Positions 19,470-28,674 of a stretch of DNA of 64,000 nucleotides are shown piece after piece. Position 1 is the stretch's first letter. The number at the start of each line of letters is the position of its first letter. A program made the translations under genes and the position numbers. Source of the DNA: Algibacter amylolyticus (GTDB lineage Bacteria > Bacteroidota > Bacteroidia > Flavobacteriales > Flavobacteriaceae); the NCBI RefSeq assembly GCF_014202225.1, contig NZ_JACHGE010000007.1, forward strand, positions 172,292-236,291. Direction: 5' to 3'. The notes under the pieces are model-generated. The model was not told where the DNA came from and made no database searches. It saw nothing but the letters and a program-made list of their open reading frames with translations.

Positions 19470-20415
19470 AGTAAGTCTTTTTTTGAAAATATAAAATCTT
19501 CTCTTGATTGTCTCTAATTCTTCCTAGCATATCAGCCATTAGCGCATATACAGTTAACAAAAGCGACATTCCTGTTAAAGCTAAACTAATAATACCAATA
19601 CTTTTGTAAGGCGTTATACTGTTGTTATTAATCCAATGCAACAAAACAAATCCACCAGAAAATATTGCTAAACCAAAAATGAATAAAGCAATGTATAAAA
19701 AGAATTGTAATGGTTTATAATCCTTAAGGCATTTGAATATTATTGTTGACGTTTTAAACCCATACTTTAAAATGTTATTAGCGACTCTTGAAATTCGTCC
19801 ATCAAAATAACTAACAATTACAGGAATTTGAGATATCTTATAGTTTTTGTGTAATAAATCTAATATGGTTTCGTGGGTATATGTGAAATCCCCTTGTAAA
19901 TTTAAGTTATATAAACAATCTCGGTTATAAGCTCTAAACCCACATGAAGCATCTTGAATTTTAGTTTTACTAACAAAACTAACTATATGGCTAACCAAAT
20001 TATTACCCCAGTATTTAACTTTTGGCATATTTTCTGGTTTCCCTTGTTGAAACCTAATACCTGTACAAAAATCTGCTAGCTTTTCTGTTATTGGAGTAAT
20101 CATTTCAATTATTTGATTAACATCAAATTGACCATCTGCATCTATACTAACCAAAACTTGCGCATGGTGTGTTAAAGCATAATTAACAGCTGTTTGGAAT
20201 GCTTTACCTACACCTTGATTGTGATTATGGCTTATAACTTTAGCACCTGCATTTATAGCTTCTTCTTCCGTTTTATCAATACTTCCATCATTTACAACTA
20301 ATAATTCCACCTCATCAAAACCATCATACATTTTAGGTACAGACTTTAATACTTTATATATGGTATCTTGTTCGTTAAAAGCAGGCATGTAAATTATTAT
20401 TTTTTTTAAAGCCAT
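19453..20415 (-). CDS. GtrB/dolichol-phosphate-mannose-synthase-like GT2 with C-terminal membrane helices
   Basis: A 320-residue protein. The GT2 domain opens YMPAFNEQDTIYKVLKSVPK and has DADGQFD as DxD; two hydrophobic helices near residues 235-295 anchor it. This is the architecture of polyprenyl-phosphate glycosyltransferases such as GtrB, which load a single sugar on undecaprenyl phosphate. Overlap with the GtrA gene and adjacency to a GT-C-like protein support the role. The sugar transferred cannot be predicted. Confidence 0.85.
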   Translation of the reverse strand: MALKKIIIYMPAFNEQDTIYKVLKSVPKMYDGFDEVELLVVNDGSIDKTEEEAINAGAKVISHNHNQGVGKAFQTAVNYALTHHAQVLVSIDADGQFDVNQIIEMITPITEKLADFCTGIRFQQGKPENMPKVKYWGNNLVSHIVSFVSKTKIQDASCGFRAYNRDCLYNLNLQGDFTYTHETILDLLHKNYKISQIPVIVSYFDGRISRVANNILKYGFKTSTIIFKCLKDYKPLQFFLYIALFIFGLAIFSGGFVLLHWINNNSITPYKSIGIISLALTGMSLLLTVYALMADMLGRIRDNQEKILYFQKKTYFENNK

Positions 20416-20436
20416 GGTGTTTATTAAAATTGAATA

Positions 20437-21582
20437 TTAAAAATATCGCTCAATTACTAGTATATCTATTCTAACTTCATTCACAATATAAACTAAAGAG
20501 ATTATTTGAGACGCATAAATAAACCATTTATTATTAATATTCAGCATTTTAAATAAGTAGAAATATCCTAAATAAATAGCTGGAAGCAGCATTAACCAAT
20601 AACGACTAAACCCTGTTCCGGCTAAAATAAAACCAAACATTATTAATACAGTTGCAATTAAAAGCTTTTTAATTGCACATCGTTTTATATGCTTAATCAA
20701 CCCACAAATAAAACCAAATATTAAAATAAGACTTATTGTATAATTCCTAAAGCCTGTTATTGGAATAAACAATGAGGCAAAAGCTGGAATACCATTGATT
20801 TTATCAACTTCATGATGCTTTTCCAAACCCAAACCACATTTTATATTATATAATATTGGGTTATCTATCTTATACCTTTCAAAATAACTAATTTCAGAAA
20901 GATTCTGTTCTTCTACATTTAAAATATATTTACCCCAAAACAAAAAAGGAATCAAAAATAATAATGAATACTTAATAATTGTTACGCTATACTTGTTAAA
21001 ATTTTCTTTTAAATAATCATAGTAATTAATTAATACAACTAAACCTAATACAGCGTATACATACCTGGTAAAAACTATTAATGTAAAAAAACATAGCATT
21101 TTAATTAAGTTAATACGTTTGGCAGGTTGCGAAGCGTAATAAATAAAACCCCAGAAAGAGAAAAATATTAAAGATTCTGGATATAATGTACCAAACCAGG
21201 CTACAGAGTTTGGATTTACAGCCACCAACGCCAAAATGCATAATATAATAAGCTTTTTAATTTTTTGTTTCTTAAGAAATAGTACTATGTAATAAAAACC
21301 AAAACCTACCAAACAAATATTAAAAATTCTATTTAATATAAAACCTAAAAGCGGATATGATTTAATAGTGAAAATTGAAAACACGAATGGTATTGCTGGT
21401 GCAACCGAAGAAGGATGGTTTTTTAAATTATACTTACCTTGTAACAGGTTCTCTGAGACTTTATAATAAGTAAGTTCATCTAATTTTAAAGAAGTGAATA
21501 ATACTCTCAATGAAGAAATAATACTTAAAACTATAATAGCAATGAGTATATTATTATGAATTTTAATTTGTTTTTCTTTCAT
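20437..21582 (-). CDS. Polytopic membrane protein, probable GT-C glycosyltransferase
   Basis: A 381-residue protein with about nine or ten hydrophobic helices. Near the N-terminus, in the first extracytoplasmic loop, LKLDELTYYKVSENLLQGKY resembles the acidic-pair loop of GT-C enzymes that use polyprenyl-phosphate sugars; FTRYVYAVLG and GFSRYWLMLLPAIY are further family-like landmarks. It lies 21 bp upstream of the GtrB-like gene on the same strand. Inferred role: transfer of the GtrB-loaded sugar onto the polymer as a side branch. Precise family uncertain. Confidence 0.65.
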   Translation of the reverse strand: MKEKQIKIHNNILIAIIVLSIISSLRVLFTSLKLDELTYYKVSENLLQGKYNLKNHPSSVAPAIPFVFSIFTIKSYPLLGFILNRIFNICLVGFGFYYIVLFLKKQKIKKLIILCILALVAVNPNSVAWFGTLYPESLIFFSFWGFIYYASQPAKRINLIKMLCFFTLIVFTRYVYAVLGLVVLINYYDYLKENFNKYSVTIIKYSLLFLIPFLFWGKYILNVEEQNLSEISYFERYKIDNPILYNIKCGLGLEKHHEVDKINGIPAFASLFIPITGFRNYTISLILIFGFICGLIKHIKRCAIKKLLIATVLIMFGFILAGTGFSRYWLMLLPAIYLGYFYLFKMLNINNKWFIYASQIISLVYIVNEVRIDILVIERYF

Positions 21583-22983
21583 CTAATTTGCGGTTAGTAA
21601 CATTTTTATAATGCGCCAAATAGTTTCTGATGCTTTGGTTGGATTAGTTCCGGCCACAATTTTATACCAGTCTTTACACTCCTCTACATTTGATAGTTGT
21701 CCATCTAAAATCTGCTTAACCAAATATTCTAAATCATTTTTATCTGTACAAAATACAGCAGCTTTTTGACTTGGCATGCTTCTAAAATGAACGTATTTAT
21801 AATTTTGGCCAATATCTCTAATCCCCTTTTTTAATTGAGGCTGCTCATAATTATAATAAATACAAGGCTTTTTATGCGCTAAAAAATCGAAAACGGTAGA
21901 TGAGCACACATTTGTTACAAACTCGCTATGCTCACATACATTATATAATAATTTAAAATCTTCAGGCGTTGGTAATATTTGATTCCATTGGCTTCCAACT
22001 TGTTTCCAAATAGGATCTATAACTGCAATAATATCTTTATTAGCCTCAATTACGGCATCATATCTAGTTGTAAAATCGACAGGGCATTTTCTATATATAA
22101 TACCCAAGTTTTCGCCTTTTTCATTTAAACTTCTAACCGCATTTGCTAAATCTTCTAAATAATATTGATCTAAAGGCGAAGTGGTTTCATCATCACCAGA
22201 ATAACAGATATACTTTTTATCAATATCTAAATTATAATCACTAAAAAAGACTTCTCTACTCTGTTTTAACGATGTATTGTAATGTGGCTCAAATTGTGGT
22301 GTTCCTGTTATAAAAACTTGATTTTCTTTCACAAACGGGTAATATTGTAACACTTCGCTTTTCATTAAATCACTCCAAACAAAGTAATAATCAGTTTCAA
22401 CTACTTGCATTGCTTTCGGCACGTTATCCCAAGAATACACAAAGGCAACCGTAGGAATTCCTAAATCTTGGGCTGCTAATAATGCGCTTATGGACTGTGT
22501 AGCACGCTGCGTAGTACAAAATACTAAATCTGGTTTATGCGTCTCTAGTTGCGCTCTGCAATATTTATATTTTGAAGTTGACCGCTCTAATTTATTAATC
22601 TTGGCTCTTAATTTTACAACCCCATTCTCTGATGAATACAAACCTATCAACCATTTAGTGTAAAGGCTTTTAAATATATTTTTTAGCCCTTTATAACTAA
22701 AAGGGAATTTATAAGTTGGATAAACGCTATCCTTAAATTTATCTCTTGATACATTTAATTCTGCTCGTTTTCTAGCTCTAGAATAAATAGGTAATAATGG
22801 ATGTGCAGAGTGATCTTCAATTTTAACTTCATTAAATCCCAAATTATCCTTTAAAGAAAATATGGTATTGTTCCAATAAGTAATATCAAAACCCATATTC
22901 TTACCGATATTTTTAAAATCGGTAAAGGCAAAATTTCTTAAACCAACGCCATCTGGAAAAAAAACAAATACTTTTTTTTTCAT
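21583..22983 (-). CDS. Probable GT-B surface-carbohydrate transferase
   Basis: A 466-residue soluble protein. It opens with KVFVFFPDGVGLRNFAFTDF, and the central LAAQDLGIPTVAFVYSWDNV followed by FITGTPQFEPHY looks like the N- to C-domain transition of GT-B enzymes related to CDP-glycerol or sialic-type transferases. Near residues 385-400, NVCSSTVFDFLAHKKPCIYY is a typical donor-site S/T segment. Only one base separates it from the GT-C-like gene and from the pyruvyltransferase side. Donor unknown; a nonulosonate transferase is possible given NeuB/NeuA just upstream. Confidence 0.6.
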   Translation of the reverse strand: MKKKVFVFFPDGVGLRNFAFTDFKNIGKNMGFDITYWNNTIFSLKDNLGFNEVKIEDHSAHPLLPIYSRARKRAELNVSRDKFKDSVYPTYKFPFSYKGLKNIFKSLYTKWLIGLYSSENGVVKLRAKINKLERSTSKYKYCRAQLETHKPDLVFCTTQRATQSISALLAAQDLGIPTVAFVYSWDNVPKAMQVVETDYYFVWSDLMKSEVLQYYPFVKENQVFITGTPQFEPHYNTSLKQSREVFFSDYNLDIDKKYICYSGDDETTSPLDQYYLEDLANAVRSLNEKGENLGIIYRKCPVDFTTRYDAVIEANKDIIAVIDPIWKQVGSQWNQILPTPEDFKLLYNVCEHSEFVTNVCSSTVFDFLAHKKPCIYYNYEQPQLKKGIRDIGQNYKYVHFRSMPSQKAAVFCTDKNDLEYLVKQILDGQLSNVEECKDWYKIVAGTNPTKASETIWRIIKMLLTAN

Positions 22984-22984
22984 T

Positions 22985-23812
22985 CTAAAAATCGGATTTA
23001 AACGGGCAAACTTCCATTAATTTTTTACACATTTTATCTATTACTTCTTTTTTTGGGAGTGTTGATTTATTTTCAAAAATCATATCCAAATCACTCATAT
23101 TCATTTTTATATCAATAATTACTGGCGTATAAGGTTTAATATTTACAGATTCAAAATAATCTTGATATTTAATATCGTCTCCAAAAACATCATCTGAGAA
23201 TTTTTGCCATACTGCTGGTATTCCGTAGGTATGTGCCACAATAATACCATGCAGTGATGAAGACACTATTTTGTCGCATTTTAAAAATAAATCTGTGGTT
23301 GTCTCAACATCATTAGTCATTAAATCAATTAACAAAACACCTTCTTGATCTTTATAAAACTCATTAACCTTTTTAAAATCTCTATAATGAGGAATGATTC
23401 CAAATTTATATTCTTTTTCAACTTTAGGGTTATAATATTTAGGCAACAAAAGTGCTGGGTCTCCGTATATTTCTGGTACACTAAAACCTTGATCTATTAA
23501 ATGCTTTCTTGTTTGTGGTCCTCTAACTGCTAAAAAAGCAGCTTTTTTAATTTTATATTCTTTAGATATAATACCACTTCCCCAAACAATACATTTTTTA
23601 TTTACATGGGTTAAAACACTACCAATTGTAACATAAATAGGAGAGAAAAAATCTTGAATATAAAAATTAGCTGGTTTACACCAAATTACTTTCTTACTAG
23701 ATATTTTTTCAACAAGGTATTTACCCAAAAGATCTCCGTAATTCTCTTTAGGTTTTTTTTGTAGTTTAATCTCGTTCCACCAAAACAATCTAATTTTATT
23801 GGATGAAAACAT
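22985..23812 (-). CDS. Polysaccharide pyruvyl transferase family protein
   Basis: A 275-residue protein of the CsaB/WcaK family, which adds ketal pyruvate to polysaccharide sugars. NYGDLLGKYLVEKI (about residues 24-37) is the signature N-terminal segment, VWGSGII and AVRGPQTRKHL follow, and the C-terminal SSLHGIIVAHTYGIPAVW is the conserved SxHG motif. It lies directly between neuB and the GT-B gene with 1-bp gaps. A second family member at 36353-37510 lies 13 kb upstream in the same locus. Confidence 0.88.
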   Translation of the reverse strand: MFSSNKIRLFWWNEIKLQKKPKENYGDLLGKYLVEKISSKKVIWCKPANFYIQDFFSPIYVTIGSVLTHVNKKCIVWGSGIISKEYKIKKAAFLAVRGPQTRKHLIDQGFSVPEIYGDPALLLPKYYNPKVEKEYKFGIIPHYRDFKKVNEFYKDQEGVLLIDLMTNDVETTTDLFLKCDKIVSSSLHGIIVAHTYGIPAVWQKFSDDVFGDDIKYQDYFESVNIKPYTPVIIDIKMNMSDLDMIFENKSTLPKKEVIDKMCKKLMEVCPFKSDF

Positions 23813-23813
23813 G

Positions 23814-24689
23814 CTATCCTTTTTGATTTTTTAATTTATCGCGCTGTACTTGCTCAATAGGTAAAATATCTTGATTCTTAAACTGTAAAGCTTTGTAAAC
23901 AGCATTTACATCTCTAGTTAATTTGCGTAAACCCATTGGTTCTAAAGAGGCTGCATGGTCTGTACCTTTCCAAGTTCTATCAATAGTATAATGTCTTTCA
24001 ATAATATTTGCACCTAAGGTAAAAGCAGCAACATCCACAGCAATGCCTAAGTGGTGCCCTGAAAACCCTACATGCTTGACGTCTTTACCATAAGTTTTAT
24101 TAAGTAAATTAATATCTAAAAGACAAACATCATCAAAAGGAACTGGATAGCCCGATGTACAATTGTAAAGTACTAGGTCTTTATTTTTGTTTTTTGATTT
24201 GAAAAGGTTCACTAAATCTTCAATTTCAGATTTAGTTGTCATTCCTGTTGAAATATGTAATTCTCCCTTATAATTATCACACAACCATTCTAACATTTCG
24301 ACATTATTATTACATGCCGATGGAATCTTAATAAAATCTGGATTTAAAGACGTAATTTCTTTTGCCGAAGTTAAATCCCAGACCGAGGTTGAATACGTAA
24401 TCCCTATTTCCTCACAATACGATTTTAACTCTTGATGTTGATTAACATCAAACTCTAAATACTCTCTATGCGCGCCGTAAGTATCTCCGTAAGAGTTTAC
24501 AGGATTTGGGTGGGGCTGATTGTATTGGGCTTCGGTAAGAAGTTCTTTATTATTTCGTTTTTGAAATTTTACAGCATCAACATTACAGAATATTTTAGCA
24601 ACTTTAATAAGTTCCTTGGCTATTTCCATTTCACCTTTATGGTTACAACCAATTTCTGCTATTATATATGGTTTTTTGTATGTATTCAT
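23814..24689 (-). CDS. neuB: Nonulosonate (sialic acid-type) synthase NeuB, lacking the SAF domain
   Basis: Condenses phosphoenolpyruvate with a hexosamine or hexose substrate to make a nine-carbon ulosonic acid. The TIM-barrel motifs are present: AEIGCNHKG (11-19), DAVKFQKR, PSACNNN, the catalytic-region STGMTT, and GFSGHHLG with IIERHYT and KGTDHAASLEP. At 291 residues it stops just after the barrel; the usual C-terminal antifreeze-like SAF domain of about 60 residues is absent and no remnant lies downstream. The SAF domain normally caps the partner's active site, so substrate preference may differ. It lies 15 bp downstream of the neuA-HAD fusion. Confidence 0.88.
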   Translation of the reverse strand: MNTYKKPYIIAEIGCNHKGEMEIAKELIKVAKIFCNVDAVKFQKRNNKELLTEAQYNQPHPNPVNSYGDTYGAHREYLEFDVNQHQELKSYCEEIGITYSTSVWDLTSAKEITSLNPDFIKIPSACNNNVEMLEWLCDNYKGELHISTGMTTKSEIEDLVNLFKSKNKNKDLVLYNCTSGYPVPFDDVCLLDINLLNKTYGKDVKHVGFSGHHLGIAVDVAAFTLGANIIERHYTIDRTWKGTDHAASLEPMGLRKLTRDVNAVYKALQFKNQDILPIEQVQRDKLKNQKG

Positions 24690-24704
24690 TAGACTTTGGG
24701 GTTA

Positions 24705-25859
24705 TTAAAATCTTTTATTATAATTCATTATAAACTGGCAAGCTTCTCTTATTGCCCCTGCTCCAGAATTTTTAGAGAGCACAACATCTGCATTGCTTTT
24801 TACTATATCTGTAGCGTTATTAGGTATTAAAGACCAACCAACACTGCAAATATTCGTTAAATCGTTTACATCGTCTCCTATATACGCCACATTACTTAAC
24901 GTAATTCCTTCATTTAAGACAATCTCATTAAGCAAAGTAAATTTATCTTTTACTCCTAAAAACACGTGTTCTATTTTTAACTTTTCCATACGTTTTGCTA
25001 CAAGTGCAGAGTTTTCAGAAGTCATAATCATGACCTTAATATCAAATTGTCTTAATATTTCTAGTCCCATTCCGTCTCGCATATCAAATTTTTTGGTATG
25101 CTCACCATCCTTGGTATATGTAATCGTTCCATCTGTAAATACACCATCAACATCTAAAACAAAATGTGTTATTTTATCAGACCTTTTATCTCTTTTTTGT
25201 CGCTCAATTAACAACTGTTCAACAATTGTCCAATCGGTTTCAGAATCTATTTCTTGTAACGATTCTTCTGGCATTTCAACAACGGCGACTTTACTACCTA
25301 ATCTATTTTTTGTGCTTTCTAAACTTTCTTTTGTAGTCGTATAAACAGCTCCATTTTCAATTAAAAGTCCATCAAAATCTTGTCTTCGTGGTCTTTTTTG
25401 AGGGTCATAGTTTAAAGGTTTACCATCTTTGCCCCATAAAAAACGGTGTGTATTGACTACAGTAATTGCAGAATCGTAATTATCTTGTAGTTTTTCTAAA
25501 CAGGTATTAATATCATCTCTTCTTGTAAATGGAGACGTTGCTTGTAATAGACAAAATGACTCGAAATTATAGCTTATGGACTCACAATACTCAAGCATTG
25601 CAAATTCAGTAGAGGCAGTATCACTAGCACTTTCTTTACTTCGTAATTTGGCTGTTACTTTATTAGTCCAATGATATTCTTTAGCAATAAATTCGATAAC
25701 CGCTTCATCATCGGTATAAACAACTACCTCGTCTAGGTTAGAAAAAATAGCTTCTCCTAAAACCCAAGTAAACAATGGCCTTCCAACCATTTTTCGTTTA
25801 TTTTTATTAGGTATACCTTTTGAACCTTTTCGTAATGGAATAAATCCTATTTGTTTCAT
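24705..25859 (-). CDS. neuA: CMP-nonulosonate synthetase fused to a KdsC-like HAD phosphatase
   Basis: A 384-residue bifunctional protein. Residues 1-225 are an acylneuraminate cytidylyltransferase: IPLRKGSKGIPNKN (7-20) binds CTP, followed by ATSPFTRRDDI. Residues 229-384 are a KdsC-type HAD phosphatase with DVDGVFTDG (236-244), S281 of motif II and GDDVND (328-333) of motif IV, all intact. The fusion suggests that the acid is made as a 9-phosphate, dephosphorylated and activated by one polypeptide, as in animal CMAS-type architecture. It precedes neuB by 15 bp; an 84-bp gap upstream could hold an internal promoter. Confidence 0.9.
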   Translation of the reverse strand: MKQIGFIPLRKGSKGIPNKNKRKMVGRPLFTWVLGEAIFSNLDEVVVYTDDEAVIEFIAKEYHWTNKVTAKLRSKESASDTASTEFAMLEYCESISYNFESFCLLQATSPFTRRDDINTCLEKLQDNYDSAITVVNTHRFLWGKDGKPLNYDPQKRPRRQDFDGLLIENGAVYTTTKESLESTKNRLGSKVAVVEMPEESLQEIDSETDWTIVEQLLIERQKRDKRSDKITHFVLDVDGVFTDGTITYTKDGEHTKKFDMRDGMGLEILRQFDIKVMIMTSENSALVAKRMEKLKIEHVFLGVKDKFTLLNEIVLNEGITLSNVAYIGDDVNDLTNICSVGWSLIPNNATDIVKSNADVVLSKNSGAGAIREACQFIMNYNKRF

Positions 25860-25943
25860 TTAAGAATAATTTCTCTTGAATCGCTAAAATACAGTTTTTA
25901 TGGTTGAAATAACAAAAAACTACGAGCAATAGCATCTTTTACT

Positions 25944-27416
25944 CTATTTTTTTAATGGATCAAAAATTTCTACAAATTCCGATTTAAAATTTTGAGATTC
26001 AATTTTACTAATTAAAGTTGCTGTCTTTTCTATAAAATCTACATCCGCTTGATTTATATAGTATACTAAACTTTCGTCTATATAATCGTTAAACATTTCT
26101 TTACCAACCTTATGAATTAACAAGGTTGGAATACCCATTATTTTTGACTCTAAAGCACATCCAGAATAATTAGTAATATGAAATATTGATTTTGCAAGAG
26201 TTTCAGGTAAAGGATTATCAAATGCATTTTCGATAATTGTTTTATTTTTAATATTGTTTAATACTAGAAATTTTTCAATTTCATGAATAGCCGTATTATT
26301 GCGAGGATGCAACCTTAAAACCCATTTATAGTTTGAATTTTTGATTAACTGAATAACGTTTGGGGTTAACAATTCTATTGGGGCTGTTTGCAAACTATAC
26401 AAAACAACCTTATCATTTAAATCCAATTTATTTATTTTGTTATTACAATACGCAATGTATGGTTGACCCACAACCTTTACTTTAATAGTCTTTATTTTAC
26501 TTGCCCACTTATCAATATTTTTTTTGGAATTAATATCCCAATTCCAAAATTGATTAGGCATGGTATTAAAACCATAATTAGGAACTTTTAACCAGTGGGA
26601 ATAAGCCATATGAACGTTGGTTTGCGGACCATGTTGAAAATCGATAGTTGCAATACCTATTTTATTTGCTGTAATTAATCCTGCATAAAGATCGTCGTAG
26701 CCATAGTAGCCTAAAATCACCACTTTTTCAGGTTTTACTTTTTTATAAAATCTGGCAAAAAAACCTTGTAAACTATCCATTTTACCTACCCATTTAATAA
26801 GGTCTGACGTGGTAATACCTAATACTTTTGAATCCAAATTTAAACTTTTAATATGTTTACAGAAAGTATCGTATTCATCAAGAAAAACATCAGATTCATC
26901 AACCTTTAACCTATTCTTAAACTTGCTAATTAATTTATAATTTTCTAATTGTTTCGTTAATTCTATAATCGCTTTTTGATTAAAACTATTTGGATAAACC
27001 CTTTTATACTCAACCATATAAACGTCATCCAGAATATCGTGATGATCTACAATAGAGTCGTAAAAACGATTAAAATATAGCCCTTCCTGAAGGACACGAT
27101 GGAAGTGAGCACCAAAGAATAGAATTTTTTTCTCCTTTAAATTGAAAAAGAAATAATTTAATTTAACAAAAGATTCAATAACATAATAAACTTTACTAAG
27201 TTTCTTAAAAGTAGTCAATAAACTACTCTGCTTAGCTGTAACTAGTTGTTTTTTATTAGAAACTAACTTAGCGCTTGTTAACATTGAAAAATATAACTTA
27301 ATCCTTATATAAGGCCAAACATGAACATTATTTATTACCCATTTATCTACTGGAAAATTTAGTTCAATATCCTCAAAATTAGATTTTATATTTTCTTGTG
27401 TTCCAAGATGATTCAT
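25944..27416 (-). CDS. GT-B-like protein with HP motif, candidate sialyltransferase/capsule transferase
   Basis: A 490-residue soluble protein. The C-terminal half has a GT-B look: FQHGPQTN (260-267), WVLRLHPRN with H370-P371, and HITNYSGCALESKIMGIPTL around S418. A His-Pro motif followed by a Ser/Thr motif is the donor-site signature of several bacterial sialyltransferases and capsule transferases. It stands immediately upstream of neuA-neuB, which would supply CMP-nonulosonate. Function is inferred from these two facts; no family was identified with certainty. Confidence 0.55.
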   Translation of the reverse strand: MNHLGTQENIKSNFEDIELNFPVDKWVINNVHVWPYIRIKLYFSMLTSAKLVSNKKQLVTAKQSSLLTTFKKLSKVYYVIESFVKLNYFFFNLKEKKILFFGAHFHRVLQEGLYFNRFYDSIVDHHDILDDVYMVEYKRVYPNSFNQKAIIELTKQLENYKLISKFKNRLKVDESDVFLDEYDTFCKHIKSLNLDSKVLGITTSDLIKWVGKMDSLQGFFARFYKKVKPEKVVILGYYGYDDLYAGLITANKIGIATIDFQHGPQTNVHMAYSHWLKVPNYGFNTMPNQFWNWDINSKKNIDKWASKIKTIKVKVVGQPYIAYCNNKINKLDLNDKVVLYSLQTAPIELLTPNVIQLIKNSNYKWVLRLHPRNNTAIHEIEKFLVLNNIKNKTIIENAFDNPLPETLAKSIFHITNYSGCALESKIMGIPTLLIHKVGKEMFNDYIDESLVYYINQADVDFIEKTATLISKIESQNFKSEFVEIFDPLKK

Positions 27417-27491
27417 TAGGTAATGCTTTTAAAAAAAACTTAATTAAAGGATTTGATTGCGCTACTAGTAATTATGCTAAAAATTAAAACT

Positions 27492-28673
27492 TTACTTCAA
27501 TTTATTTTTTATATTTTTTTTAAATCTATTAAATTTTGAAAAGATGCAAATATTAATTGCTATAACATAATGCTTAAATTTAATTTGATTGTTTAGTTTT
27601 AGTTTCAAATATATTTCTTGATTTATTTGATTTAAGTTTTTGCTGAGCAATAATCTTCCAATAAAATTATCTCTTACTCCCTTATAAACTGATAAATCAA
27701 AAACATTTTTATAGTTTTCTATTTTACCCAACAACTCTAAACTTAACATGGTTCGTACACATTTTTCGCATTTTGAGCAGTTAAGCGTTTTTGCGTTAAA
27801 TGAATCTAAACAAACATCTAAATAATTGTAAGAAGGCTTATAGTTGGCAACCAATTTTGTTCTTTCTAATCTAGTAAATTGTACAACTGATGAAAAAAAA
27901 CTTAACGATTCTGTTTGTAAATACTGAATTAAAATAATGTCCCAACCACTTGTGTCTTCATTTGATATATCAAAATAATCATACCTAAATGCAGATGCGT
28001 AATAATAAGTAGATATTCCTTTTTGTATATTTAACACACAAGATAATTGAAGAATACTGTGTAATTTTTGAAAACCGATATTAATTATCTCCCCTATATT
28101 AGATTCTATAATGATTATCGGCAAATTCATTTCTTTTGCAAATTTCTTAGCATTATCTATTCCTTTTTCAAAAATCTTATTCGAGATTTCCCCACCGTAA
28201 ATACCATGAGAACCTGCTTTAAAATAAGTCAAATAATTTACAGCATATTCATTCTTTTCCAATTCACCATGCGTAGCTATAGTTGAAAAAGAATCAATTC
28301 CACACGAAATGCCAGTAGCAACATTAAAACCTTCTTTATTGCTTAATTGATTAACATTAAGTCTTTCTGCCTCAATATTAATTATATTATAAGTATTATC
28401 AGTTAAATTTAATGCTCTAATTAAATACGTGTTGAGCGTATAATGAAGTCTTGCAGAAATCTGACCTTTAACACTAATGTTTTCATTATTTTTCATTGCC
28501 AAAGGCAACAAAGCTACTAATGCCGAATCTATATTTTCTGTTACTACAAAATCCTTATACTCTATAGGCAATTTATACCATAAATTCTGCCTTTCCCCTT
28601 TTATCTCAAAAGGGGTTTTAATTATGCAAGAAGAATTATCTAATTCAATTTCGGATTGGAATATTATCATCAA
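27492..28673 (-). CDS. QueC-like PP-loop ATPase family protein of unknown role
   Basis: A 393-residue protein with an adenylating PP-loop motif GISCGIDSFST (121-131; the usual first glycine is a cysteine) and a cysteine cluster C288, C299, C302, C305 (NCSKCEKC) like the zinc site of 7-cyano-7-deazaguanine synthase. The N-terminal 115 residues are extra compared with QueC. PP-loop enzymes activate a carboxyl or amide with ATP, so it might amidate or nitrilate a sugar acid, but that is speculation. It lies between the candidate sialyltransferase (75 bp) and a GT4 gene (1 bp). Confidence 0.6.
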   Translation of the reverse strand: MMIIFQSEIELDNSSCIIKTPFEIKGERQNLWYKLPIEYKDFVVTENIDSALVALLPLAMKNNENISVKGQISARLHYTLNTYLIRALNLTDNTYNIINIEAERLNVNQLSNKEGFNVATGISCGIDSFSTIATHGELEKNEYAVNYLTYFKAGSHGIYGGEISNKIFEKGIDNAKKFAKEMNLPIIIIESNIGEIINIGFQKLHSILQLSCVLNIQKGISTYYYASAFRYDYFDISNEDTSGWDIILIQYLQTESLSFFSSVVQFTRLERTKLVANYKPSYNYLDVCLDSFNAKTLNCSKCEKCVRTMLSLELLGKIENYKNVFDLSVYKGVRDNFIGRLLLSKNLNQINQEIYLKLKLNNQIKFKHYVIAINICIFSKFNRFKKNIKNKLK

Positions 28674-28674
28674 C

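Noticed and set aside
24468..25344. Plus-strand ORFs inside neuB and neuA
   Set aside because: They are shadows of strongly supported genes on the minus strand and have no family features.
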